Shown in pieces: positions 8,888 to 16,452 of a stretch of 64,000 bases of DNA. The translations under genes were made by a program, and so were the position numbers. The notes beneath the pieces were generated by a model. That model was not told the DNA's origin. It did no database searches and saw nothing but the letters and a program-made list of their open reading frames with translations. The stretch is from Microvirga sp. (GTDB taxonomy: Bacteria > Pseudomonadota > Alphaproteobacteria > Rhizobiales > Beijerinckiaceae). Position 1 is the stretch's first letter. Each line of letters starts with the position of its first letter. Location: NCBI GenBank assembly GCA_031181145.1, contig JAPSLB010000023.1, positions 1-64,000 on the forward strand. The letters are read 5' to 3'.

Positions 8888-9382
8888 ATGAGCGCAACCG
8901 GTCTCGAAGTCTTCGATAGGACCCTTCACATCACAAATACCTGGCTCAAGGAAATCATGGAGGCCCTCGGTTCCGACCGGCATGTCGCCTGGCATGTGCT
9001 GGGATCGGTTCTGCGTGCCCTGCGCGATCGGATCCCGCTGGAGCTCACCGCGCATCTCGGCGCCGGGTTGCCGCTTCTCGTGCGCGGGCTTCTCTACGAC
9101 CGGTGGCATCCTGCGACGGCACCGCAGCGGTATCGCTCGCTCGACGAATTCCTTCAGCGCGTCGGCGAAGACCTCAAGTCGACCCGACCCGTCGCCCCCG
9201 AGGACGCAGCTCGCGCCGTCTTCACCGTCCTGACGCGACATCTTCCAGAGGGACAGGTGGAGAAGGTGCGCCATGCGTTGCCGGAGGACGTTCGGGCCAT
9301 TTGGCCGATGCGAGATTCGCTCGGAGACAGGACCAAAGTCGAGATCGAATTCGACGAGGCCCGTCTCTCCCGCGAAGCCTGA
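8888..9382 (+). CDS. DUF2267 domain protein
   Basis: A 164-residue soluble protein. Its first part (FDRTLHITNTWLKEIMEALG and HVLGSVLRALRDRIPLELTA) followed by HLGAGLPLLVRGLLYDRWHP matches the helical DUF2267 pattern, in which pairs of such modules bundle into an all-alpha fold; a second module is visible at about 90-140 (AARAVFTVLTRHLPEGQVEK). The function of the family is unknown, though members often occur near stress genes. A strong CAGGAGG site at 8876-8882 precedes the ATG. It stands between two efflux loci and need not be functionally linked to them. Confidence 0.85.
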   Translation: MSATGLEVFDRTLHITNTWLKEIMEALGSDRHVAWHVLGSVLRALRDRIPLELTAHLGAGLPLLVRGLLYDRWHPATAPQRYRSLDEFLQRVGEDLKSTRPVAPEDAARAVFTVLTRHLPEGQVEKVRHALPEDVRAIWPMRDSLGDRTKVEIEFDEARLSREA

Positions 9383-9464
9383 AGCCATCGCATGCGAGCC
9401 AAGGGGGACGAGGTCTACGGCCTTCCGCGCCGTCTCAAGCTGAAAGCACCCAGATCACGCCGTG

Positions 9465-9491
9465 AAAAAATGCCCGGCTCGGGAGCCGGGC
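9465..9491 (-). terminator. Intrinsic terminator after emrB
   Basis: A 9-bp perfect GC stem (9472-9480 with 9483-9491, 2-base loop; GCCCGGCTC on the left) followed on the minus strand by six T (9470-9465). It lies 22 bases beyond the emrB stop and ends the emrA-emrB transcript. The plus-strand side has no T-run. Confidence 0.85.
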
Positions 9492-9512
9492 TGAAGTCTT
9501 TGGAGGTTTAGG

Positions 9513-11108
9513 CTAATGCCCCCCGGCATCAGAGGGGGCCGCGCGCGGCTTCTCGATGAAGGGCAAGGCGAGGATCAGCCCCAGGAACAGCACGGTCAGC
9601 ACCAGGAACACATCCGCAAAGGACATGACCATCGCCTCGCGCCTGACCATGTTGGACAGGGTCTTGATCGCCGCAGTGCCTGCATCGGTGCCGAGAGACT
9701 GAAACTTCAGGGTCATGGAGTTCAGCGTCTCGACCGCCGTCGAGCGGCCCCAGTTCACGCTCTCGCGCAGCCGCTGGAGATGGAGGTCCAGGCGGTTGTT
9801 GAGAATCGTGTTGATGAGCGCCAGGCCGACCGCACCACCCAGGTTGCGGGTAAGATTGTAGAGGCCGGACGCATTCTTGATGCGTTCTGGCGGCAAGGTG
9901 CCGAGCGCGATGTTGTTGATGGGCACCATGCAGATCATGAGACCCGCGCCGCGGAAGATCTGGGGAACGAACAACTCCCAGAAATCCCAGTCCTTGGTGA
10001 GGCCGCTCATCATCCACGTGCCGTAGGCGAAGGCGGCGAAGCCGATCCCCATCATGACGCGCGGATCCGTCTTGCGCGACAGGATGCCTGCGACAGGAGC
10101 CATCAGGAACATGGTCGCACCCGATACGAACATGGTCTCGCCGATCTGCAGGGACGAGTAGCCCCGCACGCGGGCGAGATAGATCGGGTAGAGATAGGTC
10201 AGGCCATAGAGGCCGATACCCATGACGAAGCTGAAGGACGAGCCCGCCAGGAAGTTGCGGTCGGTGAAAGCCCGCAGGTCCACGATGGGCTGTTTGGCGC
10301 TGAACGCCCGGTAGAAGAAGCCCACCGCGCCGACGGCGCAGACGATGGTGAGGATCAGCACCGCCTCGTCCTGGAACCAATCGTTGTTCGGCCCCTCCTC
10401 CAGCACGTATTCGAGGCTTCCGAGGAACGCCGCCATGAAGCCGAGGCCGGCCCAGTCGAAGCTCTTGAATAGCTCGAAGTCGGGTTCGTCGAAATCGACC
10501 AGGAGATAGGTGGAGACCGTCACGAAGATTCCCGGCACGATGTTCACGAGGAACAGCCAGTGCCACGAGAACAGGTCCGTCAGATAGCCGCCGAGGGTCG
10601 GGCCGATCGTGGGCGCGAGCGTCGCCACGAGGCCGATGAGCGGCGAGATCACGGGCCGCTTCTCGGGCGGAAAGACGGTGAAGGCGGAGGCGAACACGGT
10701 CGGGATCATGCCGCCGCCGATGAAGCCTTGCAGCGCGCGGTACACGATCATCTGATCGATGGTGGTGGCGGTCGCGCACAGGAAGCTCATGAACGTGAAG
10801 CCGCCCGCGGAGATGACGAACATCCAGCGCGTGGAGAGCACGCGCGAGAGCGTGCCCGAGAGCGGGATCATGATCACTTCCGCGATCAGGTAGCTCGTCT
10901 GAACCCAGGAGATTTCGTCCGTGGAGGCGGAGAGACCCGCCTGGATCTCGGCGAGCGAGGCCGAGACGATCTGGATGTCCAGGATCGCCATGAACATTCC
11001 GAAGACCATGCAGAAGAACGCGAATGTCCTGCGCGGACTTACCTGCGCAGGCTGCGCTGCCGGCAAGGCTGCCTTGGGCGTATTCGTGATGGCGGCGGAA
11101 GCGGCCAT
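9513..11108 (-). CDS. emrB: DHA2 family MFS multidrug exporter, EmrB type
   Basis: A 531-residue, 14-segment inner-membrane drug:proton antiporter. The DHA2 hallmarks are intact: FMAILDIQIVSASLAEIQAG in TM1 (motif D1), WVQTSYLIAEVIMIPLSGTL, the RxLQGFxGGGMIP-type motif seen as RALQGFIGGGMIP, and motif C in TM5 (LIGLVATLAPTIGPTLGGYL). The C-terminal half ends with VLFLGLILALPFIEKPRA. Together with EmrA, encoded 17 bases upstream, it should expel hydrophobic toxicants. The divergent tetR and the palindrome at 12420-12440 indicate repression relieved by a ligand. Confidence 0.93.
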   Translation of the reverse strand: MAASAAITNTPKAALPAAQPAQVSPRRTFAFFCMVFGMFMAILDIQIVSASLAEIQAGLSASTDEISWVQTSYLIAEVIMIPLSGTLSRVLSTRWMFVISAGGFTFMSFLCATATTIDQMIVYRALQGFIGGGMIPTVFASAFTVFPPEKRPVISPLIGLVATLAPTIGPTLGGYLTDLFSWHWLFLVNIVPGIFVTVSTYLLVDFDEPDFELFKSFDWAGLGFMAAFLGSLEYVLEEGPNNDWFQDEAVLILTIVCAVGAVGFFYRAFSAKQPIVDLRAFTDRNFLAGSSFSFVMGIGLYGLTYLYPIYLARVRGYSSLQIGETMFVSGATMFLMAPVAGILSRKTDPRVMMGIGFAAFAYGTWMMSGLTKDWDFWELFVPQIFRGAGLMICMVPINNIALGTLPPERIKNASGLYNLTRNLGGAVGLALINTILNNRLDLHLQRLRESVNWGRSTAVETLNSMTLKFQSLGTDAGTAAIKTLSNMVRREAMVMSFADVFLVLTVLFLGLILALPFIEKPRAAPSDAGGH

Positions 11109-11125
11109 ATCGGCGTTCTCTGCTC

Positions 11126-12322
11126 TTACCGTTTGGCGCTGGCCGTTTTCTGCGGCTCCGACGAGGTGCGCGTATCCACATCGACGACCACCGAGAGGCC
11201 GGGGCGCAGCAGTTCCTGCTGCGCGACCTCGGGGCTCACGGCCACGCGCACGGGCACGCGCTGCACGATCTTTGTGAAGTTGCCGGTGGCGTTCTCCGGC
11301 GGCAGCAGGCTGAATACGGCGCCGGAGGCAGGCGAAACGCTCTCCACCGTGCCGACGATGTCCGCATCGGGGAAGGCGTCGACCTCGATCTTCACCTTCT
11401 GACCAACCTTGAGGGAGGCGAGCTGCGTCTCCTTGAAGTTGGCGTCCACGTGCACGCTGGTCAGCGGAACCAGAGCGGCCAGACGTGCGCCCGGCTGAAC
11501 GAAGGTGCCGACTTCGACGGCCTTGTTGCCGATCACGCCATCGGCCGGTGCGCGGATTTCCGTGAAGGAGAGATCGCGCTCCGCCTTCGCGACGGCGGTC
11601 TGCAATTCGGCGGCGACGCGCCGGGCTTCGTTCTGCTGTGCCGCGAGCACCTCGACGTTCGCCTTGGCGGCCGCGAGCGCCGCCTGTGCGCTCTTGACGT
11701 TCGCCTCGGCGCTGTCCCGGGCAGCCTTGGCGTTCTCCAGGGAAGCGCGGCTGGTATGATCGGAGCGGGCGAGCTGCTGCTGGCGAGCATAATCGCTCTG
11801 GGCCCGCTCGAGCTCGGCTTGTGCCGCTGCGATCTGCGCCTCGGATTGAGCCACGGAAGCGCCGCCGGCTTCAATCTGCCGTCCTATGCGCTCGATGGCG
11901 CTTTCCTGGGTGGCGAGCTTGTCCTTGGCGGATTGCAGGGCGAAGCGGTAATCGCCCTCGTCGATCTTGGCGATCAGGTCGCCGGCCTTGACGCTCTGGT
12001 TGTTCGCCACCGCCACGGATGACACATAGCCGGAAACCTTGGCCGAGAGAATCGTGATGTCGGCCTGCACATAGGCATCGTCGGTCGAAACCATGAAGCG
12101 GCCCTCGGTCCACCAATGGAAGCCCTCATAGCCGCCGAACGCGAGGGCACCCAGTAGGACCGCCGCGATGATCGGCTTCTTGCGCGACCTCGTCTTCCCG
12201 GGCGCTGCCGCATCCCCGGCGGGTGTTTCCTGCTCCGCAGCCGGAATCTGGACGGGCCGTCGATCTGCGAGGGGCTCGGAAGCGCCCTTTCCGCCCTGCT
12301 CGAACTCATCCCGATAAGCCAT
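11126..12322 (-). CDS. emrA: EmrA/HlyD family efflux adaptor
   Basis: A 398-residue membrane-fusion protein. After a hydrophilic tail (1-50) with basic residues GKTRSRKKP, one membrane segment (IIAAVLLGALAFGGYEG) is followed by the family signature STDDAYVQADITILSAKVSG. A coiled-coil hairpin rich in Ala/Gln/Glu covers about 125-245, then the second lipoyl half (FTEIRAPADGVIGNKAVEVG) and beta-barrel (VDANFKETQLASLKVGQKVK). First gene of emrAB, transcribed divergently from tetR with a 142-base shared control region. It is a paralogue of the adaptor at 7406-8500. Confidence 0.93.
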   Translation of the reverse strand: MAYRDEFEQGGKGASEPLADRRPVQIPAAEQETPAGDAAAPGKTRSRKKPIIAAVLLGALAFGGYEGFHWWTEGRFMVSTDDAYVQADITILSAKVSGYVSSVAVANNQSVKAGDLIAKIDEGDYRFALQSAKDKLATQESAIERIGRQIEAGGASVAQSEAQIAAAQAELERAQSDYARQQQLARSDHTSRASLENAKAARDSAEANVKSAQAALAAAKANVEVLAAQQNEARRVAAELQTAVAKAERDLSFTEIRAPADGVIGNKAVEVGTFVQPGARLAALVPLTSVHVDANFKETQLASLKVGQKVKIEVDAFPDADIVGTVESVSPASGAVFSLLPPENATGNFTKIVQRVPVRVAVSPEVAQQELLRPGLSVVVDVDTRTSSEPQKTASAKR

Positions 12323-12391
12323 CGAACCCTCTTCTCGACAACGCGAACCGCTTCGAACCGAAAGATTCGATCTGTTCTTGCGGCATTGAAC

Positions 12392-12397
12392 TATAAT
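12392..12397 (+). promoter_or_regulatory. Candidate -10 of tetR
   Basis: A perfect TATAAT on the plus strand about 70 bases before the tetR ATG. No good -35 is present at 16-18 bases upstream, so this would be a weak or activator-assisted promoter. The palindrome at 12420-12440 would lie just downstream of its start point. Confidence 0.35.
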
Positions 12398-12411
12398 GAC
12401 TAAGTGAACTA

Positions 12412-12440
12412 CTTATGATTTGACCGAACCGTTCGGTCAA
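12412..12440 (-). promoter_or_regulatory. Candidate emrAB promoter
   Basis: On the minus strand TTGACC (12440-12435, 5 of 6 to consensus), 17 bases, then CATAAG (12417-12412, 4 of 6). Initiation near 12405 leaves an 80-base leader before emrA. The -35 and the spacer are covered by the 21-bp palindrome. Confidence 0.55.
12420..12440. promoter_or_regulatory. TetR operator palindrome
   Basis: A perfect inverted repeat: TTGACCGAAC (12420-12429), one central C, GTTCGGTCAA (12431-12440). The GACCG...CGGTC core is a common form of TetR/AcrR-family operators. It sits between the divergent emrA and tetR genes and overlaps the -35 and spacer of the emrAB promoter, so bound TetR would block RNA polymerase there. 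Binding itself is inferred. Confidence 0.75.
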
Positions 12441-12464
12441 TAGCCTGGAGGTGACAAAGCGCAC

Positions 12465-13145
12465 ATGAGCGACCTGAAGGATATCGCTCGCTTACAAGCA
12501 GCCGCTCTCGGCCATTCCCCTTCAGCGGAGGAAGGCCAGGAAAGCGCCAAGCGTCGCCAGATTCTGGAAGGCGCACGTCAGGTCTTCCTGGCGCGCGGCT
12601 TCGACGGCGCCAGCATGGGCGAGGTCGCGAAGGCGGCAGGGGTCTCCAAAGGGACGCTTTATGTGTATTTCGACAGTAAGGAGAGCCTGTTCTCGGCCTT
12701 GACGCTGGAAGAAAAGCAAGGTTTGGCCGAGGTTCTCTTCAAGCTGGACGCCGACGACCCGGACGTGCGCTCCGTGCTGACCGAGCTCGGCCACACCTAC
12801 TTGAGCCGCATGGGCACGCCCGAGCACATCTCGTCGATCCGCATGGTGATCGGCGCGGCGGAGAAGTTTCCCGCCCTCGGCCGGGCCTTCTACGAGGCCG
12901 GCCCATGCCAGGGCGCCGCCCGCCTTGCCGCCTATCTCGACCGTCAGGTCGAGGCCGGACGCCTGTCCATCGAGGATACCGGCGTGGCCGCCCAGCACTT
13001 CATGGATCTGTGCGTCTCCGGCCTGATGCGCCGCCAGCTCTTCGCCGTGAGCGGCCCCCCGACGCCGGAGGAGATCAGGGCAAACATACAAAACGCCGTG
13101 CGCGTGTTCTTCGCGGCCTACGGTCCGGACGCCGGCAAGCGCTAG
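12465..13145 (+). CDS. TetR/AcrR family repressor
   Basis: A 226-residue regulator. The DNA-binding domain occupies about residues 30-80: RQILEGARQVFLARGFDGAS, then the helix-turn-helix MGEVAKAAGVSKGTLYVYFD and SKESLFSALT. The rest is a helical ligand and dimer domain. It diverges from emrAB, and the palindrome in the shared gap makes it the obvious emrAB repressor. Its stop TAG (13143-13145) lies within a CTAG that is also the stop of the convergent Crp/Fnr gene, so the two coding regions overlap by 4 bases. Confidence 0.93.
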   Translation: MSDLKDIARLQAAALGHSPSAEEGQESAKRRQILEGARQVFLARGFDGASMGEVAKAAGVSKGTLYVYFDSKESLFSALTLEEKQGLAEVLFKLDADDPDVRSVLTELGHTYLSRMGTPEHISSIRMVIGAAEKFPALGRAFYEAGPCQGAARLAAYLDRQVEAGRLSIEDTGVAAQHFMDLCVSGLMRRQLFAVSGPPTPEEIRANIQNAVRVFFAAYGPDAGKR

Positions 13146-13828
13146 TGATCCGCCCTCATGGCCTCGGCGACGCGGGCCTTGAGAACCTCCGGCTGGCGCA
13201 GGATCAGGGCGCCACGCGTGCGCTCGATCAGGCCCTCCTGGGTCAGCATCGAGAACTCCCTGGTGATCTGCTCGCGGCGGCAGCCGATGCGGGCGGCGAC
13301 GATGTGATGGAAGGGCGGCGGCGTAATGACCCGCTCACCCGCCCTGTCGCTGCGCGGCACGGACAGGCGCAACAGCTCGGAATAGAGCCGATGCCTCAGG
13401 TCGAGCACCGTCTGCTCCATGAACTTGGCGTTCAGCTCCCGCAGGCGGGAGGCCATGAGACAGAAGAGACGCTCGGCCACGGGGCGGTTCGCGAAGAGCA
13501 GCTCCTTGAACACCGCCGCTGGCATCACGCAGGCCTCGCCCCGCGTGAGTGCCGTCACGTTCGCGGAACGCTTGATGCCGTCGAGGGCCGCCAGTTCGCC
13601 GAACACTTCTCCCGGCTTCATCTCGTTGAGGATGACCTCCTTGCCCGAGGCGGTGCGCATGAGGACGCGAACCTCGCCGGAAAGAAGAAAGTAGACATCG
13701 GTGGAGAGCTCGTCGAAATCGACCAGAACCTCTTCCGGATCGAAGCGGCGCCAGTTGGACCGCGCCTCGAAGGGAGCCAGATCGAGATCCAGCCCCTTGA
13801 ACAAGTGAACATTGGCAAGCCGCGCCAT
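13142..13828 (-). CDS. Crp/Fnr family transcriptional regulator
   Basis: A 228-residue regulator with an N-terminal cyclic-nucleotide-binding fold (about 10-120; GEVFGELAALDGIKRSANVT is the phosphate-binding cassette region) and a C-terminal winged helix (about 150-215; HHIVAARIGCRREQITREFS). The cassette keeps GELAALD and an Arg nearby (RSANV), so a cyclic nucleotide is possible. The N-terminal Cys cluster of FNR is absent, so it is not an oxygen-sensing Fe-S FNR. It is convergent with tetR, sharing the CTAG stop. The regulon is unknown. Confidence 0.9.
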   Translation of the reverse strand: MARLANVHLFKGLDLDLAPFEARSNWRRFDPEEVLVDFDELSTDVYFLLSGEVRVLMRTASGKEVILNEMKPGEVFGELAALDGIKRSANVTALTRGEACVMPAAVFKELLFANRPVAERLFCLMASRLRELNAKFMEQTVLDLRHRLYSELLRLSVPRSDRAGERVITPPPFHHIVAARIGCRREQITREFSMLTQEGLIERTRGALILRQPEVLKARVAEAMRADH

Positions 13829-14089
13829 GTCTATTTCTCCGACCGCGAACCTTGGCTATAACTATATCACAATTCCAGGCTGTCTAGGGCCTATTAAGGT
13901 TTAGTTTATCAGGCTTTAACGGTCTGGTCATTCGCAAGCCCCGCTTTGGCGCTGCTAATGCGGGCGACCATCTCGAGCAGGCCGGACAGCGCATCGCCCC
14001 AGCCGGCGCGAGGGGTGAAAATGGCCGCCGCGTCTCGGCTCGATGCGCCAGCACCTTGCCAGCGCCACCGACACGCGCCAAAAGACGGC

Positions 14090-15967
14090 ATGCTCCACGT
14101 CAACGACCTGACCTATCGCATCGGCGACCGGCTGATCCTCGACCACGCCTCCTTCAACCTGCCCACGGGCAGCAAGGTGGGCCTCGTCGGGCGAAACGGC
14201 GCGGGCAAGACCACCCTGTTCCGGATCATACAAGGGGAGCTTGCCACCGAGAGCGGCAGCATCACCCTGCCCCGCGGGATGCGCATCGGCGCGGTGGCCC
14301 AGGAGGCCCCCGGGGGGCCGGAGCGCCTGATCGACGTCGTGCTTGCGGCCGACAAGGAGCGCACGGCGCTTCTCGCCGAGGCAGCGACGGCGGACGGCAT
14401 CCGCCGTGCCGAGATCGAAATGCGTCTTACCGATATCGGGGCGCATTCCGCGCCCTCGCGGGCGGCCGCCATTCTCCACGGTCTCGGCTTCGATGCGCAA
14501 GCGCAGGAACGGCCCTGCTCCGATTTTTCCGGCGGCTGGCGCATGCGCGTGGCGCTCGCCGCCGTGCTGTTCACCGAGCCCGACCTCCTGCTCCTCGACG
14601 AGCCGACGAACTATCTCGATCTCGAAGGCACTCTCTGGCTCTACGATTACCTGGCCCGCTACCCGCACACGGTTCTCGTCATCAGCCACGACCGGGAGCT
14701 TCTCGACTCCTGCGTCAATCACATCCTGCATCTCGACCGCGGCAAGCTCACGATCTATCGCGGCGGCTACACGTCGTTCGCCAAGCAATACGCGGAGAAA
14801 CGCGAATTGACGGCGAAGATGGCGGCGAAGCAGGAGGCCGAGCGAAAGCACCTCCAGGCTTTCGTGGACCGCTTCAAGGCCAAGGCCTCGAAGGCGCGCC
14901 AGGCACAGTCTCGGGTGAAGCGGCTCGCCAAGCTCGAGCCCATCAGCACGATCGTCGAGGAGGATGTGCTGCCCTTCAACCTGCCGGGCCCCGAGCGTCC
15001 CGCAGCGCCGCCCCTGATCACGGTGGAAGGCGGCGGGGTCGGCTATGGCGAGCGCATCGTGCTCGACCGTCTCAATCTCACGATTTCGCCGGACGACCGG
15101 ATCGCGCTGCTCGGCTCCAACGGCAACGGCAAGTCCACCTTCTGCAAACTCCTCGGCGGCCGCCTCGATCCCATGAAGGGCGAGATGCGCACGCCCGCGC
15201 GCATGGATGTAGCCTATTTCGCGCAGCATCAGCTCGATGAGCTGAATCCCAAGGCGACCGCTTACGACCATGTGGCGGAGCGCATGCCGGACATGCCCGT
15301 CGCCAAGATCCGCGCCCGCACGGCGCAGATCGGCTTTCCGGGCGCGAAGGCCGACACGCCCGTCTCGGCCCTCTCGGGCGGCGAGAAGGCACGCCTGCTC
15401 ATGGGCCTGGCCGCCTTCAACGGCCCTCACCTGCTCATCCTCGACGAGCCGACGAACCACCTCGACATCGACAGCCGCACGGCGCTGATGGAGGCCATCA
15501 ACGACTATACCGGCGCGGTGATCCTGGTGAGCCACGACCGCTTTCTCATCGAGGCCTGCGCCGAGCGTCTCTGGATCGTCGGCAACGGCACCGTGAAGCC
15601 CTTCGACGGCGACATGGACGATTACCGCCAGCTCGTGCTGTCGGGGGAACTCGATCCCCAGAAGCCGGGCGAAAAACAGCAGGTTTCAGCCACCTCGAAG
15701 GTGGACGAGCGCCGCGCCGCCGCCGAGAGGCGCGCCGCGCTCGCCCCCCTGCGCAAGAAGCTGGAAGCCATAGAGGCGCGCATGGCGAAGCTCACGGAGG
15801 TTATCGGCAAGGTGGATGCGGCGCTGGCCGACGGCACCGCATTCCTGAAAGATGCCGTAAAAGCCACCGAGCTGTCGAAGATGCGCGCTGAAGCGGCGGA
15901 AACCCTCGCTTCGCTGGAGGAGGAATGGCTTAGCGTGAGTGGCGAGATCGAAGAAGCAAGCGCCTAA
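14090..15967 (+). CDS. ABC-F family ATPase (YheS/YbiT-like)
   Basis: A 625-residue soluble twin-ATPase, no membrane domain. First cassette: Walker A GRNGAGKTT (34-42), signature FSGGWRMR, Walker B LLLLDEPTNYLDL. Second cassette: GSNGNGKST, LSGGEKARLLMGL, LLILDEPTNHLDI. A charged linker (QYAEKRELTAKMAAKQEAER) joins them, and a C-terminal coiled coil (about 540-620) follows. ABC-F proteins act on the ribosome in translation or stress tolerance. An in-frame ATG at 13946 would add 48 residues unlike the family, so I use the ATG that directly precedes LHVNDLTYRIGDRLILDHAS. The second ABC-F in the window (54724-56535) is of the Uup type. Confidence 0.9.
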   Translation: MLHVNDLTYRIGDRLILDHASFNLPTGSKVGLVGRNGAGKTTLFRIIQGELATESGSITLPRGMRIGAVAQEAPGGPERLIDVVLAADKERTALLAEAATADGIRRAEIEMRLTDIGAHSAPSRAAAILHGLGFDAQAQERPCSDFSGGWRMRVALAAVLFTEPDLLLLDEPTNYLDLEGTLWLYDYLARYPHTVLVISHDRELLDSCVNHILHLDRGKLTIYRGGYTSFAKQYAEKRELTAKMAAKQEAERKHLQAFVDRFKAKASKARQAQSRVKRLAKLEPISTIVEEDVLPFNLPGPERPAAPPLITVEGGGVGYGERIVLDRLNLTISPDDRIALLGSNGNGKSTFCKLLGGRLDPMKGEMRTPARMDVAYFAQHQLDELNPKATAYDHVAERMPDMPVAKIRARTAQIGFPGAKADTPVSALSGGEKARLLMGLAAFNGPHLLILDEPTNHLDIDSRTALMEAINDYTGAVILVSHDRFLIEACAERLWIVGNGTVKPFDGDMDDYRQLVLSGELDPQKPGEKQQVSATSKVDERRAAAERRAALAPLRKKLEAIEARMAKLTEVIGKVDAALADGTAFLKDAVKATELSKMRAEAAETLASLEEEWLSVSGEIEEASA

Positions 15968-15980
15968 CTCATTCTGAACG

Positions 15981-16006
15981 TCATGGCCGGGCTTGTCCCG
16001 GCCATC
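15981..16006. repeat. Short palindromic repeat, copy 1 (REP-like)
   Basis: ATGGCCGGG (15983-15991) and CCCGGCCAT (15997-16005) form a perfect 9-bp stem with loop CTTGT. The flank TCATGGCCGGGCTNGTCC recurs at 52274-52291, so this is a dispersed repeat rather than a dedicated terminator. It sits in the gap between the convergent ABC-F and lipoprotein genes, a typical location for repetitive extragenic palindromes. Confidence 0.6.
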
Positions 16007-16074
16007 TCGATAAGACGCGTGCTGCGCCTCAAGTGGTCGGGATCGCCCGCACGGGCCGTAAGGACGTGATGCTC

Positions 16075-16449
16075 TTACGGCTTCGCGATCCGGTCGAGTC
16101 GGTTGTTCACGAAGAAGTACAGCTCGCGTCCGCCGGGCTCCGCATAGAGCACCTGCACCTCGCGCTGGCCCTTGCCGCTTTCGCCGACGAGCACGTCCGT
16201 GGCAGGCTTGCCCTTGAGGCGCACGAGTTCGCATTCGCTGATGCCGGGCTCGATGACGGTGGCCGTACCCGTCGAGGGGCCGGTGCAGCGCCCGTCGGGA
16301 CCGAGCAGGGGCCCGTCGAAGGTCGGGCCGGACGGGGCGGCAATCGCCGGCGCCGCAGGCGCAGCCACAGGCGGAGCGGAACTCGTGCTGGTGCAGGCAG
16401 CCATTCCCAGAGCGGCCAGAGCCACGTACGACAAGACCTTCAGGCGCAT
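16075..16449 (-). CDS. Small lipoprotein
   Basis: A 124-residue lipoprotein of unknown function. The signal peptide (MRLKVLSYVALAALGMAACT) carries a lipobox-like LGMAAC with lipidated Cys at residue 19, then a Pro/Ala-rich linker, then a globular part of about 80 residues (FDGPLLGPDGRCTGPSTGTA, ECELVRLKGKPATDVLVGES, LYAEPGGRELYFFVNNRLDR). The latter half resembles small outer-membrane lipoproteins of the BamE/SmpA type only in the loose sense of an LKGKP-start, Y-phi-F-phi-end pattern. It begins 3 bases after the S10 peptidase gene, so the two are probably cotranscribed. Confidence 0.75.
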   Translation of the reverse strand: MRLKVLSYVALAALGMAACTSTSSAPPVAAPAAPAIAAPSGPTFDGPLLGPDGRCTGPSTGTATVIEPGISECELVRLKGKPATDVLVGESGKGQREVQVLYAEPGGRELYFFVNNRLDRIAKP

Positions 16450-16452
16450 CGA

